Source of the DNA: Lentzea flava
GTDB lineage: Bacteria; Actinomycetota; Actinomycetes; Mycobacteriales; Pseudonocardiaceae
Direction: 5' to 3'
NCBI RefSeq assembly: GCF_014648475.1
Contig: NZ_BMRE01000016.1
Location: forward strand, 1 to 64,000
DNA length: 64,000 nt
In this document: positions 44,275 through 53,136 of the stretch, in pieces
How the letters are laid out: each line of letters begins with the position of its first letter
Numbering within the stretch: the stretch's first letter is position 1
Notes under the pieces: model-generated
The model's database searches: none
What the model was told of the DNA's origin: nothing
What the model saw: the letters and a program-made list of their open reading frames with translations, nothing else
Program-made: the position numbers and the translations under genes

Positions 44275-44570
44275 ACATGTCGATCGAGGCGACCGGGTTT
44301 CCAGGTTTCGTACTTGATGCGGACCACGTTCGCCGTCGACGAGACCCGGAACGTCGTCGACACGTTGCGCGGGATGTTCCCGCGGCCGCAGGCGCCTCCG
44401 GCCGACATCCGCTACGCCACGACCAACCGCCATGACGCGTCTCAGGCGGTGATCGAGGACTCCGACCTGGTGCTCGTGGTGGGCTCGGCGAACTCCGTGC
44501 GCCTGGTGGAGACGTCCCGGCTTCTCGCGGGGTCCCGGCCGAGCGCGCCGAAGCACACGAGGACCACGCT
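44275..44570 (+). pseudogene. IspH (4-hydroxy-3-methylbut-2-enyl diphosphate reductase) relic
   Basis: VSYLMRTTFAVDETRNVVDT, LRGMFPRPQAPPADIRYATT then NRHDASQAVIED and SDLVLVVGSANSVRLVETSR match the middle of IspH (YATTNRQ, LVLVVGS.NSSNS.RL motifs; one NS pair is deleted). Only about 90 codons remain. IspH beside a hopene cyclase is typical of hopanoid loci. Confidence 0.65.
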
Positions 44571-44579
44571 GTCATCGGG

Positions 44580-44930
44580 AACCGGTACGTCGGCGAGTTC
44601 GGTGTCCTGCGCCGCGACCCGCCGTTGCCCAGCAGTGATCCGGTGGTCACCGTGCCCGCGCCGAGCAGGAACACCAAGTTGCTGACTAGTTTCCCGGCGT
44701 CAGCCTCGCCATGTCCCGTGAGCGCGCAGACAAGCGGAGCCTCCTCGCCGGCCCCGGCCAGGACCGTGCCCATGATGTGGCCGTCGAGCCGCGTCGTCGG
44801 CCTTCGCGAGCGGCTTGTCCGGCGGATGCAGTTCGTTGCGCTCCAGAAAGCTGTCGATCCAACCCGCCACGACTTCCTGGTCGTGGCGCCGCAAGCCGAG
44901 CAGCTCACCCATCATCAAACCTTTCTGCCG
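44580..44930 (-). pseudogene. cytochrome P450 relic, I-helix region
   Basis: Minus-strand pieces MMGELLGLRRHDQEVVAGWI, DSFLERNELHPPDKPLAKAD, ARRLDGHIMGTVLAG and GKLVSNLVFLLGAGTVTTGS. The last resembles a P450 I-helix (VxLLLxAGxxTT). No ExxR or heme loop follows. Truncated on both sides. Confidence 0.5.
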
Positions 44931-45803
44931 GGAGAGCTGATGCTCGACGCTGCCTCGTTTCCCGATCTGAGCGTGGACGCACTCGGGTTTCCTCGCGGCG
45001 TCAACTGGTTGACGCTTGCCCCGACCGGTCCCCACATCGTCGGCCGGCTCATGGCAGAGCTTCCGCGTATGCGGGGAGGGATCGGTTTCAGCGTCGACCT
45101 GGACCTCCGGTGGGTTCGTCGCAGCCTGCAGGAGCGACGAGCCGCGGAGGCAAGCCGCTACGCCGTACACGTGGTGGACGAGGCGGAATCGCTGGTCTCG
45201 CAGCAGAACGTCGGCGTTCTCGTGATCACGCCGCCCCTGCTGGAACGGATGACGGAACGGGACCACCTGGTCCAGGCGATCAACGAGAAAGTCTCGGTCA
45301 TCATGTGGGGCGGTGCTCACATGGACGCTGACACCCGTGTCATTCTGCAGCAAGAGATCTTTCCTGACGTACGGCTGTTCGGGCAGTACGGCAGCACAAT
45401 GATCCTCGGCGGCACCATGGAGCGACCGAGCGGCACGGACAGCCCTGGTCCGTGCGTGTTCGACCCCTTCTCGCCACATGTCAGCTTCGACGTCATCGAT
45501 CCGGACACGGGAGTTCCTGTCGCCGACGGCGAACGCGGCCAAGTCGTCATGCATCACATCAGCAAGTCCATGTCGCTACCCAACAACATCGAGCGGGATG
45601 AAGCCATTCGGATGCCGGCGCTGCCTGGCGCGCTGGGCGTGTCGGTCGCGGACGTGACACCGCTCGCGGTGTTTGAGCAGGCGCAGGTGATCGAGGGTGT
45701 TGTACTGAGCCGATCCGCCTGGACGCCTTGGGTGTCCAGGGTCCGTACAGCACCGCGCGCACCATTCGCGTGTCCGGTGTGGACGGTAGCGAGATTGCCG
45801 TGA
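44931..45803 (+). pseudogene. ANL-superfamily ligase relic (LuxE/EhpF/phenylacetate-CoA-ligase-like)
   Basis: Adenylate-forming enzyme lacking its N-terminus and the TSGTTGxP loop. Remaining: FPRGVNWLTLAPTGPHIVGR, RYAVHVVDEAESLVSQQNVG, VLVITPPLLERMTERDHLVQ, VIMWGGAHMDADTRVILQQE, VRLFGQYGSTMILGGTMERP (the YGxTE-like motif as YGSTM), FDPFSPHVSFDVIDPDTGVP, ERGQVVMHHISKSMSLPNNI, ending with a frameshift near 45690 in place of the expected stop. Followed by a LuxC/EhpG-like reductase, so the pair once reduced a carboxylic acid to an aldehyde. Confidence 0.65.
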
Positions 45804-47053
45804 TGAGCGCTGTTCCGCCGATCTACGTCCGGCGGAACCTACGCACTGCGCTGCGCCCGTCCGCTGTCGCACCGGGAGCGGATCAAGGCGCTTGCCACCG
45901 CGGGTGAATTGTTCACGGGCACGGTTGACGGAGTGACCCTGGAGGAGCACGAACGCCGCGTGTCTCTGTCGAGCGGTGTCGCGCTTCCCGTTGTGCGCGA
46001 GGCCTCGCGGAGAATCGCCGAGACAGCGGCTCAGGCGGAAGCGACCGCCGCCGACGCGCGGCCTCGGGCCTCCGTCCAGGACTGGCGCAACGTGCGGGAC
46101 GCTGGCGCGGTATGGGTTCGGCGCGGCGAGGTGCTCGCGGTGCTGGCACCTGGGAACCATCCCGCGGTCCACGCCGCGTGGCTGGAGGCATTGGGACTGG
46201 GCTACCGCGTCGCCGTCCGGCCGTCCCAACGCGAACCCTTCACACCACACCGGTTGGTGAGCGCGTTGCGCGCCAGTGGTTTCGGAAACGATCAGGTGGT
46301 GCTGCTGCCCTGTGACCACGTTACTGCCGACGTGCTCGTCGATGCTGCGGATCGGGCATTGGTCTACGGCGGTTACGATGTCGCAGCGACCTACACCGCT
46401 CGTTCCGACGTGCTAGTCCAGGGACCTGGGCGTTCCAAGGTACTACTCGCCCAGGACGACTGGCGTGATCACGTCGGCACGACCGCGGACTCGATCAGCG
46501 GGTTCGGCGGGACGGCGTGCGTCAATGCCTCGGCCGTGTTAGTGGAAGGCGACGCGGCCGCGGTGGCGAAGGAGCTCGCGCGCAGGCTCGGAGAACTCCC
46601 CGTTTTTCCTCCGCTGCACGAGAACGCCGTGCTGCCGGCTTCCCCCTCGAACGCGCACGAACAACCGCAGCCTACTTTCGGGCGCAGGCAGCCGACGCCG
46701 AGTTCGTCACCGGCGAGAACCTCGTCGCCGAACTGGATACGGGCGGCGCCGTGCTGCGTCCCGCAGTCGTGCTGCTCGGCCGGGCCACCGCGCCGCAGGC
46801 ACAGATCGAGCTGCCTTTCCCTTGTGTGTGGGTGGTTCCGTGGTCTCGTGCGGATGGCGTAAGTCCGTTGCAGAACACCCTTACGCTGACCGCGATCACC
46901 ACGGACGACGAGCTGCTCGGTTCGCTGGCCGAGGATGGCTCGATCAGCAACCTCCGCATCGGAGGCACCCCGACCCACCACATGCGCCCAGGACTTCCAC
47001 ACGACGGGCACATCGCGGAGTTTCTCATGAAGAGCAAGTCGGTGCTCCGATGA
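45695..47053 (+). pseudogene. acyl-CoA/aryl reductase relic (LuxC/EhpG-like aldehyde dehydrogenase fold)
   Basis: The N-terminus reads IRLDALGVQGPYSTARTIRV, SGVDGSEIAVMSAVPPIYVR in one frame. After a shift near 45860: ELFTGTVDGVTLEEHERRVS, VRRGEVLAVLAPGNHPAVHA (nucleotide/acyl site), RVAVRPSQREPFTPHRLVSA, DRALVYGGYDVAATYTARSD, and GTACVNASAVLVEGDAAAVA with the catalytic Cys (GGTACVN). After another shift near 46640: FPLERARTTAAYFRAQAADA and onward to the stop at 47053. It partners the upstream ligase. Only two shifts, so sequence error cannot be excluded. Confidence 0.65.
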
Positions 47054-47137
47054 GCGGCTCATTCGCTGAAGCGGGGACACGACATGCTCGACCACCATGA
47101 TGAGCAACGTTTGCGCGCGGCGATGGACTTAGAACTC

Positions 47138-47490
47138 CTAACACAATGAGTGGTTGCGGAGTCGGCGCCAGCAGATAATGCCGCAGGCCAGGCTGAGGAA
47201 GGCTTCGTGGATCTCGTCGCGGATCTCCCAGCGGATCCGCAAGCGACGGAACCAGTGCAACAGCGCGAAAGTCTGCTCCATGACCCAGCGGTAGACGCCC
47301 AGGCCGGAGCCGTGGTCGCTACCGCTGCGGGCGATCACCGGCGTGATGCCCTTGGCACGCACGAGGGCGCGGTACTTGTCGTGGTCGTATCCGCGGTCGG
47401 CATACAGCGTGTCAGGCCGGAACCGGGGCCGGCCGCGTTTCCCGCGCACGGGCGGGACCATGTCGACCAGCGGCATCAGCAGCTCAGCCG
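47138..47490 (-). pseudogene. IS5-family transposase C-terminal fragment inserted in an IS3 gene
   Basis: PLVDMVPPVRGKRGRPRFRP, DTLYADRGYDHDKYRALVRA, KGITPVIARSGSDHGSGLGV, YRWVMEQTFALLHWFRRLRI and IHEAFLSLACGIICWRRL are the C-terminal DDE part of an IS5 (IS427-type) transposase. It is fused in frame to the end of an IS3 OrfB relic, so one open frame of about 350 codons spans two unrelated transposases. Confidence 0.75.
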
Positions 47491-48065
47491 CTGAACGTGT
47501 AAATTTAGGTGATGTCGGCGACCCGCAGCCGGTTGCGTGCTGGGGCGGCGAAGTCTCGCTTGACAAGGTCTGGGCGCGAGTCGCTACCTTGCCGCTGCTC
47601 GTGGTGCGCGGGCTCTTCATTCGGGCAATCTCTTGCAACCCGGCGGCCTTCATCAAGCGGGCGACCGTGCAGCGGGCGCCCGTAAGCCCGGTGACCCCGC
47701 CCTGGCGGGCCAGCTCGGCGTAGATCTTGCGCACGCCGTAGACGCCGTAGTCCGTCTCGTGCACCTCCTTGGTCTTCCCGGTGACGACCGCGTCGCGGAC
47801 CGCGCGTGCCGAGGGCGGGCTGGAGCGGGCGGCGCAGTAGTTACTCGGAGCGATCCTGACGCCGGCTGCGGTCACACGGCACAGATCGGCTCGACTCCGA
47901 ACTCGTGTTTGTGGGCGTCGATGTAGTCGACGATCAGAGTGAGGGATGCGGTGCGTCTTGGCGGATCCGCTCGTCCGAAGCACCGTCGTGCGGAGCAGCT
48001 CCGTTCTGGTTCTCTCCTGCGAAGACGAGGTTTCCGCCCGTCGGTGTCGCGCTTCACCAACACTG
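47491..48065 (-). pseudogene. IS3-family OrfB relic, N-terminal half
   Basis: LTLIVDYIDAHKHEFGVEPI then CAV, a shift, AAGVRIAPSNYCAARSSPPS, ARAVRDAVVTGKTKEVHETD, YGVYGVRKIYAELARQGGVT, ARCTVARLMKAAGLQEIAR. This is the HTH_21 region of IS3 OrfB. It ends where the IS5 fragment begins, before the DDE core. Confidence 0.75.
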
Positions 48066-48102
48066 CTCCGATCTGCGGAGGCCTGTGACAGGCCCGAACC
48101 AG

Positions 48103-48552
48103 TCAGCGTTGCGCAGAGCACCCTTGGGTGAACCGTCGGACGAGTTCCCGTCCTCTCGCCGCCTGCACCTTCTTCGCCTGGGCCACCGCAAACCACAGCA
48201 ACCCGAACGGCGCTGACAGGCGGTACTGGTCGATCACCAGGGCGCCTCCAGAGGCCGGGCTTACGCGGTACACGTAGTCCAACCGGACACCACCGGGGCT
48301 GACCACGTCACCAGAAACGATCATGTCACCAAGGCGCAGGGCGACCTCGATCAAATTGTCGTGGCGCAATGGCCCCAGGGCGAAGCGCTCCACTGCGGTG
48401 AACCTCACGTCGCCCGGCCCGCGGCGAACGTCACGGACTTCCACGATGAGCGGCGAGAGTCCGACGTAGTTGTTCGGGTCTGTCAAATGCGCGAGAACCT
48501 CCTCAGGTGAGGCGGGCAAGACAGTGGTGGTGTGAAACTCAACGGTCTTCAT
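48103..48552 (-). CDS. SRPBCC (START-like) family protein
   Basis: An intact 149-residue lipid- or polyketide-binding-type protein: MKTVEFHTTTVLPASPEEVL, AHLTDPNNYVGLSPLIVEVR, VRFTAVERFALGPLRHDNLI and a C-terminal amphipathic helix VAQAKKVQAARGRELVRRFT. ATG 48552 has AGGAG upstream; an in-frame extension exists but lacks a ribosome site. It may act as a cyclase or ligand carrier; no partner is evident because both sides are IS DNA. Confidence 0.8.
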   Translation of the reverse strand: MKTVEFHTTTVLPASPEEVLAHLTDPNNYVGLSPLIVEVRDVRRGPGDVRFTAVERFALGPLRHDNLIEVALRLGDMIVSGDVVSPGGVRLDYVYRVSPASGGALVIDQYRLSAPFGLLWFAVAQAKKVQAARGRELVRRFTQGCSAQR

Positions 48553-48607
48553 CCGAACTCCTGGCTGACGCGGCTCTCTATTTGAAGGCGATGGACTGCA
48601 AGACACG

Positions 48608-48780
48608 TTACGGCGAGGGAGTGCGACGCAGGAAGTAGCGAGCGTCTGCCTTGATCTCACGCAGGATGGTGATGGCGCGTTCGAGGTGACATAGGCCCGG
48701 CCACGCGTGGTTGAACTGGTCGTCGGAGTGGAGGAGGTCAGGCCGTTGCTCCCGTACTTCTATGAGGACCTCGGCCAGGT
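48608..48780 (-). pseudogene. C-terminal fragment of an unknown protein cut by IS481
   Basis: NLAEVLIEVREQRPDLLHSD, DQFNHAWPGLCHLERAITIL, REIKADARYFLRRTPSP-stop is a coding-like C-terminus that begins exactly at the IS481 end. No family is recognised. The rest of the gene is not visible on the other side of the element, so a deletion accompanied or followed insertion. Confidence 0.4.
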
Positions 48781-49896
48781 TTACTGACCTGAGGGGTTCG
48801 GAACGCGGCTGGCGGGTGGCTGGCCTTTGAGTGCGGTGTGACCGCGGTGGTGATTGTAGAGATGCAGCCATCGCGGGAACGCCTCGCGGCGTTCGGTCTC
48901 GGTGCGGTAGGGGCGGGCGTAGGCCCACTCGTCGGGCAGGGTGCGGTTGAACCGCTCCACTTTGCCGTTGGTCTGCGGCCGGTAGGGGCGGGTGCGTTTG
49001 TGGACGATGCCCGCGCCGGCCAGGGTGTCGCGCCAGAGCCGGGATCGGTAACACGACCCGTTGTCGGTGAGCACCCGCTCGACGGTGATCCCGTTGGTGT
49101 GGAAGAAGGTCTGTGCTCGTTGCCAGAACGCGACGGCGGATTCCTCGGTCTCGTCCGGCAAGATCTCGGTGTAGGCCAGGCGGGAGTGGTCGTCCACGGC
49201 GTTGTGCAGGTAGCTGTAGCCGAGATTCGCGCGACCGCCTTTCTTACGCGGCCGGCTCGGGTCTCGATACGCGGAACTGCTGCGCAGGCCCGCTTGCCTG
49301 CCGTGAACCTTGTGGCCACCGCCGTCGGGAATGTTGCCCAGCTTCTTGATGTCGACGTGCACGAGCTCGCCCGGTGCGGCGCGCTCGTAGCGGCGCACCG
49401 GCTGCCCGGTCGCGCGGTCCACGTGGGATAGCCGGGCCAGACCGTAGCGGACCAGGATCCGGTGCACGGTCGAGGGCACCAGCCCGAGCAGGTAGGCGAT
49501 GCGTGCCGGTCCCCATCGCCGCGCCAGGCGGATCTTGATGATCCGCCGCCCGGTCCGGGTCGGGGTCCGGCGCGGGCTGGACAACGGACGTGAGGACCGG
49601 TCGGTCATGCCCGCGACGCCGAGCTCGCGGTAGCGGTCGGCCCAGCGTTTCGCGGTGCTGACCGAGACCTGGAACCGTTCCGCGGCGCGCCGCAGCGGCC
49701 AGCCGTCGTCGACGACACAGCGGGCCAGGCGCAGCCGGCCCAGCTCGGACAGCGGTGCGTTAGCGTGAGTAATCGAGGGCCTCCCGGCTAGCCGGTGCAG
49801 ATGTCGCAATCCACACCGAACCCGGAGGCCCTCCCTCATGCCAAGATCATCTGATCACGTGTCGGACCGTTCGCAACGTCGCGGGTCAGTACACCT
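48777..49896. mobile_element. IS481-family insertion sequence
   Basis: Bounded by inverted ends AGGTTTACTGACC (48777-48789) and GGTCAGTACACCT (49884-49896), 12 of 13 positions paired. The single transposase gene fills the inside. No clear target duplication flanks it. At about 1.1 kb with an intact gene it looks the youngest element in the window. Confidence 0.75.
48781..49839 (-). CDS. IS481-family transposase
   Basis: An open frame of 352 codons. HTH domains (PLRRAAERFQVSVSTAKRWA, RIAYLLGLVPSTVHRILVRY) and a complete DDE integrase core: ELVHVDIKKLGNIPD (first Asp), NAVDDHSRLAYTEI and ERVLTDNGSCYRSRLW (second Asp), TNGKVERFNRTLPDEWAYAR (Glu). Usual family starts read M/V-THANAPL; here that position is ITHANAPLSELGR with an ATT codon, so initiation is either at the ATT or at the upstream ATG. 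Confidence 0.88.
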   Translation of the reverse strand: MREGLRVRCGLRHLHRLAGRPSITHANAPLSELGRLRLARCVVDDGWPLRRAAERFQVSVSTAKRWADRYRELGVAGMTDRSSRPLSSPRRTPTRTGRRIIKIRLARRWGPARIAYLLGLVPSTVHRILVRYGLARLSHVDRATGQPVRRYERAAPGELVHVDIKKLGNIPDGGGHKVHGRQAGLRSSSAYRDPSRPRKKGGRANLGYSYLHNAVDDHSRLAYTEILPDETEESAVAFWQRAQTFFHTNGITVERVLTDNGSCYRSRLWRDTLAGAGIVHKRTRPYRPQTNGKVERFNRTLPDEWAYARPYRTETERREAFPRWLHLYNHHRGHTALKGQPPASRVPNPSGQ

Positions 49897-50113
49897 AGGA
49901 CTACGTTGCGGTCAGCAGCCCTGCGTTCCTTTGAGGAAGGCGGCCGAGGGGTGCTGGGGTAGCGGGAGGCATTGCACAAGTGGAGCGGGAGGGGCCCAGT
50001 TACCGTTCCAAGCTGGCCGCCGGCGACGACGGCGACGAGGTGTCACGCTCCGAAATCACTCGACGGCGTGCTTCTAGCGCTCTTCGCCGCCGACCGGCGT
50101 ACCTGAAGGTCAG
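49897..50113. other. no recognisable gene
   Basis: Short gap between IS481 and the P450 gene; nothing recognised apart from the end of the element. Confidence 0.4.
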
Positions 50114-51547
50114 CTACAATGGCCTGAACCCGGCGCTGGAGCCCAGATCACGAGGCATGAGCCGGACAGTCAGCGGCGTATCGGGGTAGTTCTGGTGCAC
50201 ACGGCACCGCCGATTGGCCGGCTGGTCCAACAGCACGATGTCGAATCGGGTCAGCACGTCGTTGAGCACGCTGGATAGCACGATCTTGCTGAAGTCCTGT
50301 GCGATGCAGCCGAATGGACCACGACCGAACGACGTCGTCCGCAGCGCCGGGACTCGCACGAACCGATCCGGGTCGTAGCTCTCGGGCGCATCGGGCACGT
50401 AGCGCTGATCTCTGTTAAGCCCACGGGGAAACACACCGACCGCCTGCCCAGCCGGGATGTGGTAGATAGTGCCGTTGCGAGTGAACTCCAGCGGCTTGTA
50501 CAAGTAGCGTACGAGCGTAGAAACCGGGTTCAACCGGATGGTCTCCAGCACGCACCTGCCGAGCACCTCCTGACGCGCGGCGCGGTCGTCGAGCTCAGTG
50601 ACGCGATTGCGCACACCAGGCGTGGTCAGCACGTCGACCAGCGACCAGTACGCGTACGTTCCGGGGTAGGCCATGGCATTCCATAAGACGTACATGAACA
50701 TCCACAAGATGTCAGCTTCGTCGAGCGGTTCACCGTCGATGCGAAGCCGGTCGATTGCTCCCAGCAGGGGGGAGTCAGCCGACCGGAAGCCGGAGAGTTC
50801 GCTTCGCAACAGCTGGAAAAGCTGTGTCGTGGCGCGGTACTCAGGCATGAACTGGTGCAGCGGTGTGATCGACAACGCGGCGCGCATGACGTCCACGCCA
50901 TCGGCGATAGTCCGGTATAGGCGACTGAGTTCGTCTCCGATAGCAGTCCAGATGGTGTCACCCATGAAGTACCGACCCACGACCTCGTAAACGACGAGAT
51001 GCAGCACTTCGGTCATGTCTGTGGTGGGGCCCCACTCGGACATGTGACGTGTCGTGATGCCTGTGATTCTGTTGGGCAGCGTGCGGACCTTGTGCTGTGG
51101 CAGCATCTCCGCCATCAGCCGACGTCCCGCGACGACGAGCTGTTGCAGCGACTCCGGGTCGCGACGGCTGCGTGGGAACCAGTAGCCCACGGTGGGCACG
51201 CGGCTGAGCACTGGGCCGATCGCGGCGTGGTCGGCGGGGAGGTTCATGACCATCGCATAGGCATCGCGGTCCAGCAGGAAAGTGATGTCATAGATCATAG
51301 GGGCACGCAGCGTGAACATGTCGCCGTGGACGCGTGCGTTCCGTTCTATCAGGCCGATCGGGTCTGTGATCAGGCTGTGGAGCCTGGCGAGAAGTCCGAT
51401 GCCTGGGACGCCGTCCAGTCCAGCTGCGGCTAACGGTGGGTGAACCGTTCCTTCCGGGGTTCGAATCGGTTTCTTGCTCCAACGCCAGTGAGCGAACGCT
51501 GCGGCACCTACTACCCCGAACGCCGCAAGGCTCTTGTACGCAGTCAT
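50114..51547 (-). CDS. cytochrome P450, N-terminally anchored, CYP7/CYP8-like I-helix
   Basis: A 477-residue P450. Unlike most bacterial P450s it starts with a hydrophobic segment (YKSLAAFGVVGAAAFAHWRW) and a basic-proline hinge, like microsomal enzymes. The K-helix is VLETIRLNPVSTLVRYL (ExxR) and the heme loop FGRGPFGCIAQDF (FxxGxxxC with Phe in place of His/Arg). The I-helix reads FMYVLWNAMAYPGTYAYWSL, without the (A/G)Gx(D/E)T oxygen-activating motif. A similar loss and a Trp-rich I-helix are known in CYP7 and CYP8 and other P450s that do not need O2 activation. ATG 51547 has a GGAAG site. No redox partner is nearby. The reaction may be an isomerisation, dehydration or sterol/lipid oxidation. 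Confidence 0.85.
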   Translation of the reverse strand: MTAYKSLAAFGVVGAAAFAHWRWSKKPIRTPEGTVHPPLAAAGLDGVPGIGLLARLHSLITDPIGLIERNARVHGDMFTLRAPMIYDITFLLDRDAYAMVMNLPADHAAIGPVLSRVPTVGYWFPRSRRDPESLQQLVVAGRRLMAEMLPQHKVRTLPNRITGITTRHMSEWGPTTDMTEVLHLVVYEVVGRYFMGDTIWTAIGDELSRLYRTIADGVDVMRAALSITPLHQFMPEYRATTQLFQLLRSELSGFRSADSPLLGAIDRLRIDGEPLDEADILWMFMYVLWNAMAYPGTYAYWSLVDVLTTPGVRNRVTELDDRAARQEVLGRCVLETIRLNPVSTLVRYLYKPLEFTRNGTIYHIPAGQAVGVFPRGLNRDQRYVPDAPESYDPDRFVRVPALRTTSFGRGPFGCIAQDFSKIVLSSVLNDVLTRFDIVLLDQPANRRCRVHQNYPDTPLTVRLMPRDLGSSAGFRPL

Positions 51548-51797
51548 GGTAGCTTCCGTCGACGTCGAGAATCGGTGATCGGCTTGCGCGTGTTATCGCG
51601 CTTCCGACCATATCGGCCTCTGATCACTGCCGACGCGATTTTGCGTGAAAGACCAGAACTCCTTGCCTGAGGCGACCTTGCGGTGGAGCAATGCTTGAAA
51701 TCTGTGGATCTGAGGGGAAGGGGCGCACCTTCCCGATGATCTGCTGATGATCCTCAAGCAAGGCCGATGTTGGAGCGTCGGTCGGGAAGGCACGCCC
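51548..51797. other. intergenic region upstream of the P450
   Basis: About 250 bases holding the P450 promoter side and unassigned sequence leading into the IS256 relic. No palindrome of note was found. Confidence 0.35.
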
Positions 51798-52459
51798 ATG
51801 CTCACCGTAGCCTCCCTGGCGATGAACCGACGACGTGAGCACGGCGACGGCGACGGTGACGGGGTCGTCGTCGTCGTTGATCGACGAGATCGTGCGGGAG
51901 GGCGCCCGGCGGATGCTGGCCGAGGCGCTGCGAGCGGAGATGGACGCCTACATTGCCCGGTTCCGCGAGGAGCTTGACGATTAGGGCTACCAGCTGGTGG
52001 TGCGTAACGGCTATCACCAGCCGCAGGGGACCAGCGAGGGCGCGGTGGAGGTGACCGTGCCGCGGGTCAACGACAAGCGCGTAGCCCCGAGACGGAGGAA
52101 CGCAAGGGTTTTCCTCGGCGATCCTGCCGTGGGCACGTAAGACCCCGAAGATCACCGAGCGCTGCCGCTGCTGTACCTGCATGGCCTGTCGTCCGGAGAC
52201 TTCGTGCCGCGCTCAGGCAGTTTCTGGGCAGCAGCAAAGGTCTGTCCGGGCTGGTAGTCACGACGCTGACCGAGCGGTGGAAGTCCGCGCAACGCGCGTT
52301 CGCCGGACGTAGTCGGTCCGATGTGGACTTTACGTTATCCGTGGGTGGACAGGATCCACGTGAACATGCGCTTGGAGGAACACAAACTCTGCCTGCTGGT
52401 GATGCTCGACGTCCCGTGTCGACGGCCGCAAGGAACTCGTCGCCCTGGCCGACGGTTAG
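51798..52459 (+). pseudogene. IS256-family transposase relic
   Basis: From MLTVASLA: LIDEIVREGARRMLAEALRA, EMDAYIARFREELDD-stop, then YQLVVRNGYHQPQGTSEGAV, EVTVPRVNDKRVAPR, LPLLYLHGLSSGDFVPRSG, VDRIHVNMRLEEHKLCLLVM, in changing frames. These are the ordered IS256 (Mutator-like) motifs; the second Asp and Glu of the core are absent. Confidence 0.8.
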
Positions 52460-52584
52460 CTTGAGTTTTCACCTCTGAAGGGTTGGTCGGCACCCTGGTT
52501 GATCATGGGCGAAGCCTAGGTCGATTCTTGTTCTTGCGACAGACGAAGATCGAGACCAAGGGCTTCAGTTGATCAGTGTGCACC

Positions 52585-52905
52585 ATGCTTATGGCAGGAG
52601 TGTCCGGGGAGTTGTCCTGGTTGCGGCAGGAGTTCTACCGGTGCCTGCTCAAGCGGGCGGACGCGTTGTTCGAACTCACCGACGCTGTGTTGTGCGCCGG
52701 TAGGCCGGGTCCGGTCGGTCGCGGAGCTGCCGCTGGCCGGTGAACATCGACGCGGTCACGGCCGCGGTTGTGCTGCGCTGGCGTGGGGGCGGATCGATGT
52801 CGACCGTCACGCACGCGCTGGCGGGAGTGTCGTTGCCGCAGGCGGCGGATGGGCAGCCGGTGCTGGCGGTGGGTGTGACCTTCTGTGGGTATATTCGTCT
52901 TCTGT
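52585..52905 (+). pseudogene. IS701-like DDE transposase relic, N-terminal part
   Basis: AGVSGELSWLRQEFYRCLLK, RADALFELTDAVLCAGRP, then shifted ELPLAGEHRRGHGR, GRIDVDRHARALAGVSLPQA and ADGQPVLAVGVT match the N-terminus of actinomycete DDE transposases of the IS701 type (EFYxCLxxRxDALFELTDAxLC; ADGxLVLAVDVS with the first Asp changed to Gly). Truncated after about 110 codons. Confidence 0.6.
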
Positions 52906-53027
52906 GACGTCGGTTATTCGTGAAGGCCGGAGGCGGGCTTGAACGCCGATTACGGTGTTCACGAATGTTGAAGTCAGGATTGCGTGCGGTGGGGAGCATG
53001 GTTGCTCGCGTGTGCTGAGGAGCTGCT

Positions 53028-53136
53028 CGTGCCGTCGATGTCGAGGGTGGAGCTGTACGCCGCGATTCGCCGGGACTCTCGCGCCGGGGTGTGGGGGCGT
53101 GAGATCGAGCGCCGGTACAACTTCAACCGCTGGTGA
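53028..53136 (+). pseudogene. IS21-family IstA relic, N-terminus
   Basis: GTG 53028 with AGGAG upstream reads VPSMSRVELYAAIRRDSRAG, VWGREIERRYNFNRW-stop, the start of an IstA helix-turn-helix. Coding-like sequence continues after the stop (LTSRVASKRRRF). The next part of such a protein is at 36028-36330 on the other strand. Confidence 0.55.
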
